A DNA stretch of 64,000 nucleotides from Parvibaculum sedimenti (GCF_009184905.1 NZ_WESC01000003.1:1-64000); one strand, 5' to 3'. Shown: positions 42,490 to 51,864, counted from the stretch's first letter. Notes: a model not told the origin generated them from the sequence alone. A program made the numbers and translations.

Positions 42490-43392
42490 TCAGGCCGTTT
42501 CCATGATGCCTGTGACCACGCCGGCCACCGGATCATGCCCATATGTATCCGCCTGGTAATATTCCGACTGATGCGTCGCATTGCGCGCACCCCAGCCGAT
42601 TTCGCACATCCACCCAGACGGGTTGATGAAGTAGAAGGAATACATGTGGTCGTTGGCATGGCGTCCCGGCGCGATGGCAACGGGATGTCCGGCGCGGCGC
42701 ACGAGGTCGTAGGTCAGGCCCACATCGTCGAGATTATCCACCTCGAGCATGAGATGGTTGATGCGCTTCTCACCGGGCGGGCCGAAGGCCAGCGTGTGGT
42801 CACGATCATTGCAGTGCAGGAACATCAAATCGATGGGCCGGGGAAGTCCCGGAATCGGAATACGGTATTCGATGCCACCGCGCATACCGAGAAGCTTGTA
42901 GAACTCGTAGGTTTTCTCGAAGCCGACCGTCTCGCGCTGGATCAGGTGACCAAGGCCGCCAACGCCCGTCTTGAAGCGCCCATGCATCCGACGGCCCGGA
43001 TAAAATGGCTTGTCGGCCTGCACATGCGGCCCGTGGAAGATCTCGATCGGAAAACCGCTCGCGTCATTGAGAAACATGACTTCAAGCACATGACGCTTGT
43101 CAGCCTCTTCCGGCGATCCGACGCGAACCTTCACGCCGGCATCCGTGAGCTGCTTCGTCATGGCACGGAATTCTTCTACGCCCGCAACGCGGAATCCCAG
43201 CGTCGTAAGATCATCCGAGCCGTCTTCTTCAAGAAGGATACGGTGATGCCAATTGTCCATGCGCAGATAGCTGCGCCCGGGCTCGCCCTCATCAGCGACC
43301 TCAAGGCCGAGGATCTGCGACGCGAAATCCTTCCATTGCGCGAGGCTCTTGACCCCGAGCGTCAGATATCCAAGTTCCGTGATCTGAACCAC
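42490..43392 (-). CDS. Type I extradiol (VOC-fold) catechol dioxygenase
   Basis: A 300-residue two-domain VOC protein starting at GTG 43392 (GGGAG 7-8 nt upstream). N-terminal domain: TELGYLTLGVKSLAQWKDF. The C-terminal catalytic domain keeps the Fe(II) ligands: His in GGLGHLIQRE, His in RINHLMLEVD and Glu in WMCEIGWG, matching BphC-type 2-His-1-Glu sites. It would cleave homoprotocatechuate or a related catechol next to the diol. Enteric HpaD belongs to the unrelated LigB-type family, so the step is here performed by the other dioxygenase class, as in some Gram-positive enzymes. It lies 11 bp after the aldehyde dehydrogenase gene. Confidence 0.9.
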   Translation of the reverse strand: MVQITELGYLTLGVKSLAQWKDFASQILGLEVADEGEPGRSYLRMDNWHHRILLEEDGSDDLTTLGFRVAGVEEFRAMTKQLTDAGVKVRVGSPEEADKRHVLEVMFLNDASGFPIEIFHGPHVQADKPFYPGRRMHGRFKTGVGGLGHLIQRETVGFEKTYEFYKLLGMRGGIEYRIPIPGLPRPIDLMFLHCNDRDHTLAFGPPGEKRINHLMLEVDNLDDVGLTYDLVRRAGHPVAIAPGRHANDHMYSFYFINPSGWMCEIGWGARNATHQSEYYQADTYGHDPVAGVVTGIMETA

Positions 43393-43403
43393 GTTGATCT
43401 CCC

Positions 43404-44864
43404 TCAGGCAAACGATCCCTTGCGGACCGAAATGTTTTTGATGTCGCTGTAGAAGTCGAAGCTCCAGCTCCCGCCTTCGCGGCCGATACCGGAGTCGCGC
43501 GAACCGCCGAAAGGTGCCGCAAGATCGCGGACAAAGAAGCAGTTCACCCAAAGCGTGCCAGCGACGACCTTCGACGCGATGTTCATGGCACGGGCTTCAT
43601 TGCGGCTGAAAAGTGTGCCCGCAAGGCCGTAGCGCGTGTTGTTCGCGGTCTCGACCACCTCGTCATCAGACGAAAAGGTCTGCCAGGTCAACACGGGCCC
43701 GAAGACTTCGCGCTGCGCGATTTCAAGCTCCGGACTCACATGCGCGAAAAGCGTCGGCTGGAAATAGAGCTCGCCTAAATTTGCGCGGCTGCCGCCCCAG
43801 AGCGGCACCGCACCATCCTTCTTCGCGCGTTCGACGAAACCCGCGACGCGCTCGAAATGCTCGGGATGAATGAGCGGCCCGACGCGCGTGTCCTTGTCGC
43901 GCGGATCGCCCACGACCATGTGACTTGCGGCGCTGCGCACCTTTTCGAGGAAGGGCTCCTCGATCGATTTCTCGACCAGAATGCGCGTACCGGCGAGGCA
44001 AACCTGACCTGCATTCATGTATTGGCCCGCAACGGTCTGGGCAGCCGCGTCGAGATCGGCGTCCGCGCAAACGATGAAGGGCGACTTGCCACCAAGCTCC
44101 GAGCTCATCGGCGTGATCGAACGCGCCGCCGCCTGGCCGATGATCTTGGCCGTATCGGTCGAGCCGGTGAAGCTGATCCGGTCGAGGTCCGGATGATTTA
44201 CCAGCGCGTCGCCAGCGACTTCACCAATGCCCTGCACGACATTGAGGACCCCTGCGGGGATGCCTGCTGCATGAGCGATGTCCGCCATCAGCGAGCAGGT
44301 GAGCGGCGCCCACTCCGGCGGTTTCACGACGATCGTATTACCGGCGGCAAGCGCCGGGCCGACCTTCCACGTGGTGAGCATCAGCGGCGCGTTCCACGGG
44401 GTGATGAGCGCCGCCACGCCGGAGGGATCGTATTTCACATGATTGATGACTTCGGCACCTTCGATCGAATGGCCTTCGAGCGTCAGCGCCCAGTCTGCGA
44501 AAAACTCGATGTTCTGCGCCGCGCGCGGCACAACCCTGTGCTGGTTGCCGAGAAGCAGCGAGCCATTGTCCATGGTCTCGACAGCCGCAAGTTCGGCCGC
44601 ACGCGCCCTGATGCCTTCAGCGAAGCGCTTGAGGTACGGAAGCCTGCCCTTGGGACCAAGCGCCGCCCATGCGGGGAAGGCCTTGCGAGCAGCGGCCACC
44701 GCCTCGTCCACCTCGGCCTTGCCCGCCGCCGCGACATCGGCCAGATGCGAACCGTCGACCGGCGAGAAATTCGCGAACCGCTCCTTCGACGAGACGCGCC
44801 GTCCGTTGATCCAATGATCGGTCGAGACCTCGACGCCCGCGACCTTCGCTACATTTCCACTCAT
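43404..44864 (-). CDS. hpaE: 5-carboxymethyl-2-hydroxymuconate semialdehyde dehydrogenase (HpaE-type ALDH)
   Basis: A 486-residue NAD-dependent aldehyde dehydrogenase. Motifs: WNAPLMLTTWKVGPALAAGN (cofactor), ELGGKSPFIV with the general-base Glu, NAGQVCLAGTRILVEKSIEE with the catalytic Cys, and EVFGPVLTWQTFSSDDE. Within this family, GQVCLAGTRI is typical of HpaE/hydroxymuconic semialdehyde enzymes. The position between the hpaB-like gene and the ring-cleavage dioxygenase fits oxidation of the ring-cleavage semialdehyde. Its ATG overlaps the upstream stop as TGATG. Confidence 0.9.
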   Translation of the reverse strand: MSGNVAKVAGVEVSTDHWINGRRVSSKERFANFSPVDGSHLADVAAAGKAEVDEAVAAARKAFPAWAALGPKGRLPYLKRFAEGIRARAAELAAVETMDNGSLLLGNQHRVVPRAAQNIEFFADWALTLEGHSIEGAEVINHVKYDPSGVAALITPWNAPLMLTTWKVGPALAAGNTIVVKPPEWAPLTCSLMADIAHAAGIPAGVLNVVQGIGEVAGDALVNHPDLDRISFTGSTDTAKIIGQAAARSITPMSSELGGKSPFIVCADADLDAAAQTVAGQYMNAGQVCLAGTRILVEKSIEEPFLEKVRSAASHMVVGDPRDKDTRVGPLIHPEHFERVAGFVERAKKDGAVPLWGGSRANLGELYFQPTLFAHVSPELEIAQREVFGPVLTWQTFSSDDEVVETANNTRYGLAGTLFSRNEARAMNIASKVVAGTLWVNCFFVRDLAAPFGGSRDSGIGREGGSWSFDFYSDIKNISVRKGSFA

Positions 44865-46345
44865 CAAACAGTCTCCACCACAGGCATTGCCTTTTTCTGC
44901 GAGATGTCGCTGCCTTCGTTCAGGAAGCGATCGACGAGGCGGTCTGCGCGTGCGCGTTCCGCCAGAAGTTGCGCCAGCTGCTGATTGCGCGCGCCGGACG
45001 CGAGATAGAAGCGCTCATACTGTTCGCCGCGGCTCGCCAGCGCGCTCCCCACAAAATCCCATGCGAGGCGGAAGACGCGAGCGCGTTGCTCCGCCGTCAC
45101 ATCACCCGCTCCGCGCATGAACTGGTCGATGAGCGGACGGAGCTTCGGATCCGCAAGCTGCGCCTCCGTCGGCGCAGCGAGCAGGTTGTGCGAACCGAGA
45201 AGGCGGATGATCTCGTTCACGCGCGGGAACCAGGTCGGCAGCGTGGCGCGGAGCGCAACGAGCGGCGCTCCTTGCGGGAACCAGACGCCATTGCCGAATT
45301 CATGCGCGTTTTCTTCCGCCGACTGGATGCAGGAGCGGGCGAATTCCGAAAAGGTCCATATCTCACCGAGCATCTGCATGGCAGGCGGTTGCAGGCCGTT
45401 GATCGCCTCGCACATGCGCGTGCCGAGACCCCAGGCGAATTCCAGCTTGGTCTGCGCCCTGATCATGGTCTGCTGCATGACGTTCGGGTACCAGCCGGTG
45501 GTCATCACTTGATTGTAGACCGGGAGGTTGCAGTTGATGTGAAGGCGGTCCCAGGGCACTTCCACATCGTCGAAGATCACGAAGGCGTCCTGTTCATCGA
45601 AGCGCGAGGACAGCGGATGGTCGTGCAGATTGCGCGAACCGGCGCAGCTGTCGCGACAAATGAACTTGAGCCCCGGCGTCGACATGGGGATGCAGAAGGC
45701 GAGCGCATAATCGTCCGCGCCGGGTGGCAGCGGCGCGGCGGGATAGACGGCCAGTTCATCGGCAAAGGGCGCGAGCGTCGCCAGAATGCGCGCGCCGCGC
45801 ACCACGATACCATGCTCGGTTTCGCCAACCTTGTGTAGCGCGACGTCATTGCCAGGCTTGGGCGCATCGCCCTGCGCCTTGTCGATAGTTGGCTGAATGA
45901 TCGTATGGGTGAGCGAAATGTCGTTGCGGCGCAGGAACTTCTGATAGTTGACGAGATTCTCCGCACCCTGCTCGTTGCCATTCGCGCCCCATTCGTCGGC
46001 GCGGCCCGCGAAGCCCGCATAGGTCACGTTCATGTAGTCCGGCGAGCGGCCCATAATGCCGACCGTATATTCGGCAATACGCGTCAGCCCCTTGTGGCGA
46101 CGAAGAATGTCCTCCTTCGAACGCGGGATCATGTGGCTGACATTGATCGCTTCGCCCGTTTCCGGGTCAGCCATCAGACAGTCATCTGCGAACTGATGCT
46201 GAAGGTCGAACACGCCGGCAAGGCCTTGGGCCGCGCCGGCAAAGGCCGGATGCTCGGTGATGTCCTCAACCTTGTCTGCGCCGATCCAGATATCGCGCGG
46301 GCCCTTGAGCCCCTGCAAAAACTGCTTCCCCGTACGAGCCGGCAT
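44864..46345 (-). CDS. 4-hydroxyphenylacetate 3-monooxygenase-type oxygenase (HpaB family), copy 2
   Basis: A 493-residue second HpaB-family flavin-dependent hydroxylase: TGKQFLQGLKGPRDIWIGAD, YTVGIMGRSPDYMNVTYAGF, VVRGARILATLAPFADELAVYP, LSSRFDEQDAFVIFDDVEVPWDRLH and a C-terminal ASRGEQYERFYLASGARN. It differs clearly from copy 1 (for example FAGRADEWGANGNEQG in the middle), so the two probably have different substrates or steps. ATG 46345 has GGGAGG 6 nt upstream. It leads the four-gene minus-strand operon. The TetR-type operator candidate at 46445 lies in its promoter region. Confidence 0.9.
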   Translation of the reverse strand: MPARTGKQFLQGLKGPRDIWIGADKVEDITEHPAFAGAAQGLAGVFDLQHQFADDCLMADPETGEAINVSHMIPRSKEDILRRHKGLTRIAEYTVGIMGRSPDYMNVTYAGFAGRADEWGANGNEQGAENLVNYQKFLRRNDISLTHTIIQPTIDKAQGDAPKPGNDVALHKVGETEHGIVVRGARILATLAPFADELAVYPAAPLPPGADDYALAFCIPMSTPGLKFICRDSCAGSRNLHDHPLSSRFDEQDAFVIFDDVEVPWDRLHINCNLPVYNQVMTTGWYPNVMQQTMIRAQTKLEFAWGLGTRMCEAINGLQPPAMQMLGEIWTFSEFARSCIQSAEENAHEFGNGVWFPQGAPLVALRATLPTWFPRVNEIIRLLGSHNLLAAPTEAQLADPKLRPLIDQFMRGAGDVTAEQRARVFRLAWDFVGSALASRGEQYERFYLASGARNQQLAQLLAERARADRLVDRFLNEGSDISQKKAMPVVETV

Positions 46346-46444
46346 GTGGTCCTCCCTGAGCGTTTCCAATCGCTGACCGTTTGCCGCTTTCTCTGCGTCG
46401 ACGCCCTCCCAGACGTCGCCGCGACGCGGCTGTTGTGACGGTTC

Positions 46445-46464
46445 TCATTTATGACTACACTCAG
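46445..46464. promoter_or_regulatory. Candidate TetR operator, site A
   Basis: TCATTTATGA-CT-ACACTCAG. It agrees with the site at 47298 in 18 of 20 positions. The left half TCAT-TT-ATGA is itself palindromic. It lies in the divergent region between the hpaB copy 2 operon (start 46345) and the TetR gene (start 46587), suited to autorepression and control of the operon. Confidence 0.65.
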
Positions 46465-46586
46465 ATTATAGACTGCGAACCGCCTGTCAAGTGAGGCGAG
46501 CGGCCCACGACCGGGCGCATTGACAATGCCGGTTCAACCGACATGGTGTGCTTGATGAATCTGTCTGTACGGAGAGGCGGCGAACA

Positions 46587-47264
46587 GTGGTGGAGCGTAA
46601 GGAAAAGCGGACTTCAGTTGCGCACGCGGGTGCGGAGAATAAGCACGAATCCGCGCCCACCGGACGGCGGGAGCGGAACAAGCAGGAGAAGCTCGCCCGA
46701 ATCGTCGAGGCCGCCAAGGAGCTCTTCGGCACCAAGGGATTCGCCGAGACGACCACGCAGGAAATCGCCGAGAAGGCCGATATCGGAACGGGTACCCTCT
46801 TCCTCTATGCGAAGTCGAAGGAAGACCTGCTCGTCATGGTCTTCAAGGACGAGATGATCGCGACCTCGCAAGCCGCCTTCGGGAAGCAGCCCGCAGGGTC
46901 GAGTCTGATCGATCAGCTCATGCATGTCTTCGACACGATGATCGTCTATCACGCCCAAGACCTGGACCTCGCCAAGGCCCTCATCAGGGAGATCACGGTG
47001 CCGCCAGAGAATTCCTCCCGGCGATCCGATCTCCAGGCGTTGATGCAAGTCATCTATGGCGGGATCGCGGATCTCGTCATCGCGGGCCAAAAGACCGGTA
47101 AGCTGCGTCAGGACATCGATCCACTGCTCGTGGCAGAAAGCTTCTTTGCCATCTACTACATAGGCCTTCTCGGCTGGTTGGGTGGCCTCGCCACCAGGAG
47201 GCAGTTCATCAACCGGCTGCGCCCACGGCTCGAATGCGCCATTGAGGGAATCGTCGCTCATTAG
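46587..47264 (+). CDS. TetR family transcriptional regulator of the aromatic cluster
   Basis: A 225-residue TetR repressor read from GTG 46587 (GGAG 12 nt upstream; other in-frame starts exist upstream to 46548). The helix-turn-helix is in FAETTTQEIAEKADIGTGTL with FLYAKSKEDLL closing it. The C-terminal ligand-binding helices (FDTMIVYHAQDLDLAKALIRE...) have no recognised ligand. Its gene lies between two near-identical 20-bp sites, one before the divergent hpaB copy 2 operon and one before hpaI-hpaH, so it probably represses both and itself. The inducer is likely the aromatic acid or a CoA/ring-cleavage product. Confidence 0.87.
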   Translation: MVERKEKRTSVAHAGAENKHESAPTGRRERNKQEKLARIVEAAKELFGTKGFAETTTQEIAEKADIGTGTLFLYAKSKEDLLVMVFKDEMIATSQAAFGKQPAGSSLIDQLMHVFDTMIVYHAQDLDLAKALIREITVPPENSSRRSDLQALMQVIYGGIADLVIAGQKTGKLRQDIDPLLVAESFFAIYYIGLLGWLGGLATRRQFINRLRPRLECAIEGIVAH

Positions 47265-47297
47265 GCGACACCCACCTCACCGACATATTGACTTTCA

Positions 47298-47317
47298 TCA
47301 TTTATGATGACACTCAG
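47298..47317. promoter_or_regulatory. Candidate TetR operator, site B
   Basis: TCATTTATGA-TG-ACACTCAG, 47 bp before the hpaI start. It overlaps a perfect TCATCA-TTTA-TGATGA palindrome (47295-47310). It differs from site A only in the two central bases. Confidence 0.65.
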
Positions 47318-47364
47318 TTATGAAACGCTCCGCGGCTTCACGCGGACGACTGGGGAGGTTTGTC

Positions 47365-48132
47365 ATGGCTGCTGCCTTGAAGGCCCGCTGGCGCGCGGGA
47401 GAAGTAACGCTTGGCGCCTGGTGCATGATGCCCGGCGCGCTCTCCGCCGAGGCTTTGGCGCGTAACGGCTTCGATTGGGTGCTCATCGACATGCAGCATG
47501 GCTGCATGGACTACGAGACGGTGCTTTCCATGATCCGCGCCATCGATCTCACATCCGCCATCCCGATCGTCCGTGTGCCCTGGAACGATCCGGGCATCAT
47601 CGGCCGCGTTCTCGACGCGGGCGCGCTTGGCGTCGTCATTCCGATGATCCAGACGGTCGAAGACGCCAGGAAAGCCGTCGATGCCTGCCTCTATCCGCCC
47701 ATGGGCCGCCGCAGCTTCGGCCCGGTTCGCGTTGGAATGCGCGATGGTCCCGGCTATTTCATGGAGGCCAATTCCCGCGTCGCCGTCATCCCGATGATCG
47801 AGACTGCTGAAGCGCTCGCCGCCGTCGAGGAAATCGCGGCGGTGCCGGGCGTCGATGCGCTGTTCGTTGGTCCATTCGACCTTTCGGTCGCACTCGGCCT
47901 TCCGCCGGGGGACAATGACGGCAAGCCCGCATTCGATGCCGCCATCGGCAAGGTAGCCGCCGCCGCGAAGAAGGCAGGCGTCGCAACCGCTGTGCTTTCC
48001 AATTCGAAGGTTGCGCCGCTCCGCATTACGCAAGGCTTCCAGATGATTTCCGTCACCACGGATATCGCCGCCCTCACCATGGCCACCCGCATGGATCTCG
48101 AAACGGTCCGCGCCGCCGCGAAAGGAAACTGA
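47365..48132 (+). CDS. hpaI: 4-hydroxy-2-oxoheptanedioate aldolase family protein
   Basis: A 255-residue class II pyruvate aldolase (HpcH/HpaI family) that splits 4-hydroxy-2-oxoheptanedioate to pyruvate and succinate semialdehyde. Motifs: [47 protein letters not shown] (Arg and metal site region), [13 protein letters not shown] and [22 protein letters not shown] 47365 with GGGGAGG 7 nt upstream is the likely start. An in-frame ATG at 47320 overlaps the operator region and lacks family similarity. It is followed after 1 bp by hpaH. Confidence 0.92.
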   Translation: MAAALKARWRAGEVTLGAWCMMPGALSAEALARNGFDWVLIDMQHGCMDYETVLSMIRAIDLTSAIPIVRVPWNDPGIIGRVLDAGALGVVIPMIQTVEDARKAVDACLYPPMGRRSFGPVRVGMRDGPGYFMEANSRVAVIPMIETAEALAAVEEIAAVPGVDALFVGPFDLSVALGLPPGDNDGKPAFDAAIGKVAAAAKKAGVATAVLSNSKVAPLRITQGFQMISVTTDIAALTMATRMDLETVRAAAKGN

Positions 48133-48133
48133 C

Positions 48134-48931
48134 ATGCTCGACCAAGCGACGCGCAGCAAGATCGTCGATGACCTTTTCCGCGTTTACGAGACGCGCCAGC
48201 CTATCCGTCTTCTCACCAAGACCTATCCGGGCATTACGGTGGAAGACTCCTATCGCATTCAGGAGGAATTCGTCGCGCGGCAGGTTAAGGCCGGTGCGCG
48301 CATCAAGGGCTACAAGGTGGGACTTACCTCGAAGCCCATGCAGGAAATGGCCGGATCGACCGAGCCCGATTTCAGCGCCATGACCGACGATCTCTTCATT
48401 CCGGAAGACACGCCGATCCCGGCCTCGCGCTTTTTCGCGCCGATGATCGAAATCGAAATCGCCTTTGTGATGAAACACGCGCTGAAGGGGCCTGGCATCC
48501 TGCCGGTTGACGTGATCCGCGCGACGGACTTCGTTCTGCCCGCCATTGAGATCGTCGATTTCCGCCTCGCACGCGAGCCGGGAATGAACCTCATCGACAC
48601 GGTGGCGGATCTCGCCGCCTGCGGCGCGGTCGTGCTCGGTGCCAATCCGCGCCCGCTTGAAACCATTGACGTTCGCCGCGTGAAAGGTTCGATCATCAAC
48701 AATGGCAAGGTCGAGCAGGAAGGCCTGGCCTCCGCCGTTCTGGGTAATCCGGTGACCTCGGTCGCCTGGCTCGCAAACAAGCTCGGCGAGTTCGGCGTCA
48801 CCTTCGAGCCCGGTCATGTGATCCTCACCGGCTCCTTCGTCCGCGCCTTCCCCGTCAAGGCAGGCGACGACGTCATCGCCCGCTTCGATCATGGACTTGG
48901 CGATGTGATGACGAGCTTCGTCGCGGACTAG
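48134..48931 (+). CDS. hpaH: 2-oxo-hept-3-ene-1,7-dioate hydratase
   Basis: A 265-residue hydratase of the HpaH/MhpD group (FAH-like fold), adding water to 2-oxohept-3-enedioate ahead of the aldolase. Motifs: YRIQEEFVARQVKAGARIKGYKVGLTSKPMQ, FFAPMIEIEIAFVMKHALKGPG with the metal-binding Glu pair, LPAIEIVDFR and EPGHVILTGSFVRAFPVKAGD. The start is 1 bp after the hpaI stop, so the pair is one operon under site B. It is convergent with the PolX gene, 5 bp apart. Confidence 0.93.
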   Translation: MLDQATRSKIVDDLFRVYETRQPIRLLTKTYPGITVEDSYRIQEEFVARQVKAGARIKGYKVGLTSKPMQEMAGSTEPDFSAMTDDLFIPEDTPIPASRFFAPMIEIEIAFVMKHALKGPGILPVDVIRATDFVLPAIEIVDFRLAREPGMNLIDTVADLAACGAVVLGANPRPLETIDVRRVKGSIINNGKVEQEGLASAVLGNPVTSVAWLANKLGEFGVTFEPGHVILTGSFVRAFPVKAGDDVIARFDHGLGDVMTSFVAD

Positions 48932-48936
48932 GCCAC

Positions 48937-50664
48937 CTAGCGCATCGTGCGGGCGAGAAGCGGCCGCAGCGCCTTGAGAGAGCGCGTGTTCAGCACGTCG
49001 TTCTTTTCAAGCCAGCCGCGCCTCGCCTGCGCCACACCGAAGCGCAGGTTCGCAAGATCCTGTGCCCGGTGCGAATCTGTGCCGATGCTGAGCAGCACCC
49101 CCTCCTCCTTCGCCAGACGGCAGTGAATATCCGTCAGGTCCAGCCGGTCCGGATGGGCGTTCAATTCGAGAAAGCAACCGCGCTCCTTCGCCGCGCGAAT
49201 GATCCTCGGCATATCGACATCATAGGGTTCGCGCTCTTCGATGAGCCTGCCGGTCGGATGCGCCAGAACGGTGAAATGCGGATGCTCCAAGGCGCGGAGA
49301 ATCCGCTCGGTCTGTTTCGCCCGCGAAAGGCCGAACTGGCTATGCACCGCGCCGGTCACGAAATCGAGATGGCCGAGCACTTCGTCGGGCAGATCGAGCG
49401 CTCCGTCTTCGAGAATGTCGACCTCGATACCCTTGAGCAGCGTGATACCGGACTTTTCGGCATTGATGCGGTCGATCGCCTCGCCCTGCCTCATCAGCCG
49501 CCTGGGATCGAGCCCGTGCGTCATCGCGAGATGACGTGAGTGATCGGTGATAGCAAGATATTCGAGACCAAGCGCCCGGGCCGCCTCCGCCATTTCGGCG
49601 AGCGTTTCATGGCCGTCCGTCGCATTCGTATGTGCGTGGAGGTCACCGCGCAGATCCGCAAGCTCAATGAGGTGTGGAAGCGTTCCCGCTGCCGCCGCCT
49701 CGATCTCCCCACGATTCTCGCGAAGCTCGGGCTCGATATAGGGCAGATCGACGGCGCCGTAGACCTCTTTTTCCGTTCTCCCGGCTATGCGCTTCTGGCC
49801 ACGAAAGACGCCATACTCATTGATCTTCAGCCCGCGCTTCTGGCCGATCCTGCGGATAGCAATGTTGTGAGCCTTGCTGCCCGTAAAATAATGGAGGGCC
49901 GCACCATAGCTCTCTGGCAGCACGACACGCAGATCGACCTGAAGACCTGACTTCAGGGCGACGGTCGCCCGCGTGGAGCCGGCCGCCATGACCCTCCCGA
50001 CTTCTTCATATGCAGTAAACCGCGCCACCACCGGCTCGCCCTTTGGCGCCGTGGCCAGAATGTCGATATCTCCAACTGTCTCCCGGCAACGGCGATAGCT
50101 GCCCGCGACGATAAGTTGGTCTATGCCGGCTGCGCCACGCAGCCAGTCGAGCAAGGGCTCCACATAGCCTTCGGCAAGTGCAAGCTTCAGCCGCGCCGGC
50201 GCTTTGCTACGCGCCTCGACAGCATGAAGGAGCTTCGTCTCGCTCGCGGCCCCAAAGCTGGGCAATGCGCGAACCCGCCCATCCAGCAAAGCGCGATGCA
50301 ACTGTTCGACATTGTGGAGGTCGAGTTCCTCACAGAGAACGCGCACACGCTTCGGCCCGAGACCCGGAAGTTTCAGCAACTCGGTCGCGACGGCGGGAAT
50401 ATCCTTCCGTAAGCGATCAAGCAGCGGCAAATGACCGGACTTCGCGAGCGTCGCGATCTTCTCGGCAAGGTCATCGCCTATGCCTGGAAGCTCAGCCAGA
50501 TCGTCGCCGCGCTGAAGCATGACGGAGACTTCCGTGCCGAGGCCACGAATGACGCGGGACGCATTTCGATAAGCGCGCACGCGAAAGGGATTGGCATTCT
50601 GCAGCTCAAGAAGATCGGCGACATCGTCCAGCGCTTGCGCGATATCGGGATTGTGAGTGGGCAT
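48937..50664 (-). CDS. polX: DNA polymerase/3'-5' exonuclease PolX (PHP domain)
   Basis: A 575-residue bacterial family X polymerase. Domain order: helix-hairpin-helix repeats (LAELPGIGDDLAEKIATL, LLKLPGLGPKRVRVL), the nucleotidyltransferase palm with GSYRRCRETVGDIDIL and LQVDLRVV supplying acidic residues, and a C-terminal PHP domain (GDLHAHTNATDGHETL, ITDHSRHLAMTHGLD, GIEVDILEDGALD, LNAHPDRLD, IGTDSHRAQDL). It works in base-excision and gap repair with its own 3'-5' exonuclease or phosphatase-like PHP site. ATG 50664 starts the family N-terminus (MPTHNPDIAQALDDVADLLE). Confidence 0.92.
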   Translation of the reverse strand: MPTHNPDIAQALDDVADLLELQNANPFRVRAYRNASRVIRGLGTEVSVMLQRGDDLAELPGIGDDLAEKIATLAKSGHLPLLDRLRKDIPAVATELLKLPGLGPKRVRVLCEELDLHNVEQLHRALLDGRVRALPSFGAASETKLLHAVEARSKAPARLKLALAEGYVEPLLDWLRGAAGIDQLIVAGSYRRCRETVGDIDILATAPKGEPVVARFTAYEEVGRVMAAGSTRATVALKSGLQVDLRVVLPESYGAALHYFTGSKAHNIAIRRIGQKRGLKINEYGVFRGQKRIAGRTEKEVYGAVDLPYIEPELRENRGEIEAAAAGTLPHLIELADLRGDLHAHTNATDGHETLAEMAEAARALGLEYLAITDHSRHLAMTHGLDPRRLMRQGEAIDRINAEKSGITLLKGIEVDILEDGALDLPDEVLGHLDFVTGAVHSQFGLSRAKQTERILRALEHPHFTVLAHPTGRLIEEREPYDVDMPRIIRAAKERGCFLELNAHPDRLDLTDIHCRLAKEEGVLLSIGTDSHRAQDLANLRFGVAQARRGWLEKNDVLNTRSLKALRPLLARTMR

Positions 50665-50826
50665 GAGCGGCGACCAAGATCGGAGCGGAATGGCCCTTGG
50701 AAGCATCGCAACCGAAATGTGGGCGCGCGACATTGACCTGCATCAACGTGTGCGGGAATGGTGGCCGCGCGGACGGACATCCGCTCTATGGCAGGCCGCA
50801 GGTTGCGGCTGAACGCTACGACGCGC

Positions 50827-51864
50827 TCAGGCCGCCGAATATTCCCGGCGCAAATCCCTGAAGGAGATGAGCTGACGGCGCTTTTCGTCCCAAAGCGCGA
50901 GGCTCACGCATTTAAAGCTTTGCAGCAGCGTCACGCGACCGACACCGCGCAGTTCCGGATGGTCGCGCAGCACTTCCGGCAAGCGATAATAGGGAATGCG
51001 GCTCGACAGGTGATGCACATGATGCACGCCGATATTGGCCGAAAACCAGCGCAACACAGGCGGCAGCTCGTAATAGGAACTGCCATGCAGCGCGGCGTCC
51101 TGCACGCTCCAGCTATCGCTCTTCGACCATTGTGTCGCTTCGAACTGGTGTTGGATGAAGAAGAGCCAGACGCCCGCCGTCGCGCCGAGAAGCACGACCG
51201 GGAGATGGATGGCGAGGAACGGCCAGAAGCCCATGGCCCAGATCATCAGGCCCGCCGCTGCCGCAACGGCAAGATTGGTCGACATGGCGCTTAACCAGGG
51301 CCGCCAGCCCTTGCTCATGAAGCCGAGCGGCACGCGGCTCTGCACCAGGAAGAGATACATCGGCCCAATGCCGAACATGACCACGGGGTGCCGATAGAAG
51401 CGGTAGCGAAGGCGGCCCCAACGCGAGCGCGCAAGATATTCCTCAACTGTCAGCGTATCCACATCGCCAATGCCACGCCGGTCTAGATTTCCGGCCGTCG
51501 CGTGATGAATGGCGTGGCTGCGCTTCCAGTGATCATAGGGGGTCAGCGTCAGCACACTGATGATACGCCCGACCCAGTCGTTTCCCGTCCGGTTCGGCAG
51601 GAAGGCGCCGTGGCCGCAATCATGCTGAATGAGGAACAGACGAACCAGAAACCCGGCCGCAGGCAGCATCAGAAGCGCGTAGAGCCAGATATAGCCGCGA
51701 TAGAAGGCGAGCGCCATCAAGGCCCAGGCGATGACGAAGGGCACGGCCGTGACCGCAAGTTCGAAGATTCCGCGCCCGGTATTCGCATCACGATAATGAT
51801 TGAGCAGACGCGCCAAGCGGCCCGCATCAAGGCGCGGGGCCGCGCGTTCATCCTGCGCCGTCAT
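50827..51864 (-). CDS. Fatty acid desaturase family protein
   Basis: A 345-residue membrane di-iron desaturase. The three histidine boxes are HDCGHGAFLP (HxxxH-type), HAIHHATAGN (HxxHH) and HVHHLSSRIPYY (HxxHH-type). About four membrane segments are visible (FVIAWALMALAFYRGYIWLY, MGFWPFLAIHLPVVLLG). It inserts a double bond in membrane acyl chains or acyl-lipids with reduced ferredoxin or similar donors. It is a single gene; a 162-bp gap without recognised features (50665-50826) separates it from polX. Confidence 0.9.
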   Translation of the reverse strand: MTAQDERAAPRLDAGRLARLLNHYRDANTGRGIFELAVTAVPFVIAWALMALAFYRGYIWLYALLMLPAAGFLVRLFLIQHDCGHGAFLPNRTGNDWVGRIISVLTLTPYDHWKRSHAIHHATAGNLDRRGIGDVDTLTVEEYLARSRWGRLRYRFYRHPVVMFGIGPMYLFLVQSRVPLGFMSKGWRPWLSAMSTNLAVAAAAGLMIWAMGFWPFLAIHLPVVLLGATAGVWLFFIQHQFEATQWSKSDSWSVQDAALHGSSYYELPPVLRWFSANIGVHHVHHLSSRIPYYRLPEVLRDHPELRGVGRVTLLQSFKCVSLALWDEKRRQLISFRDLRREYSAA

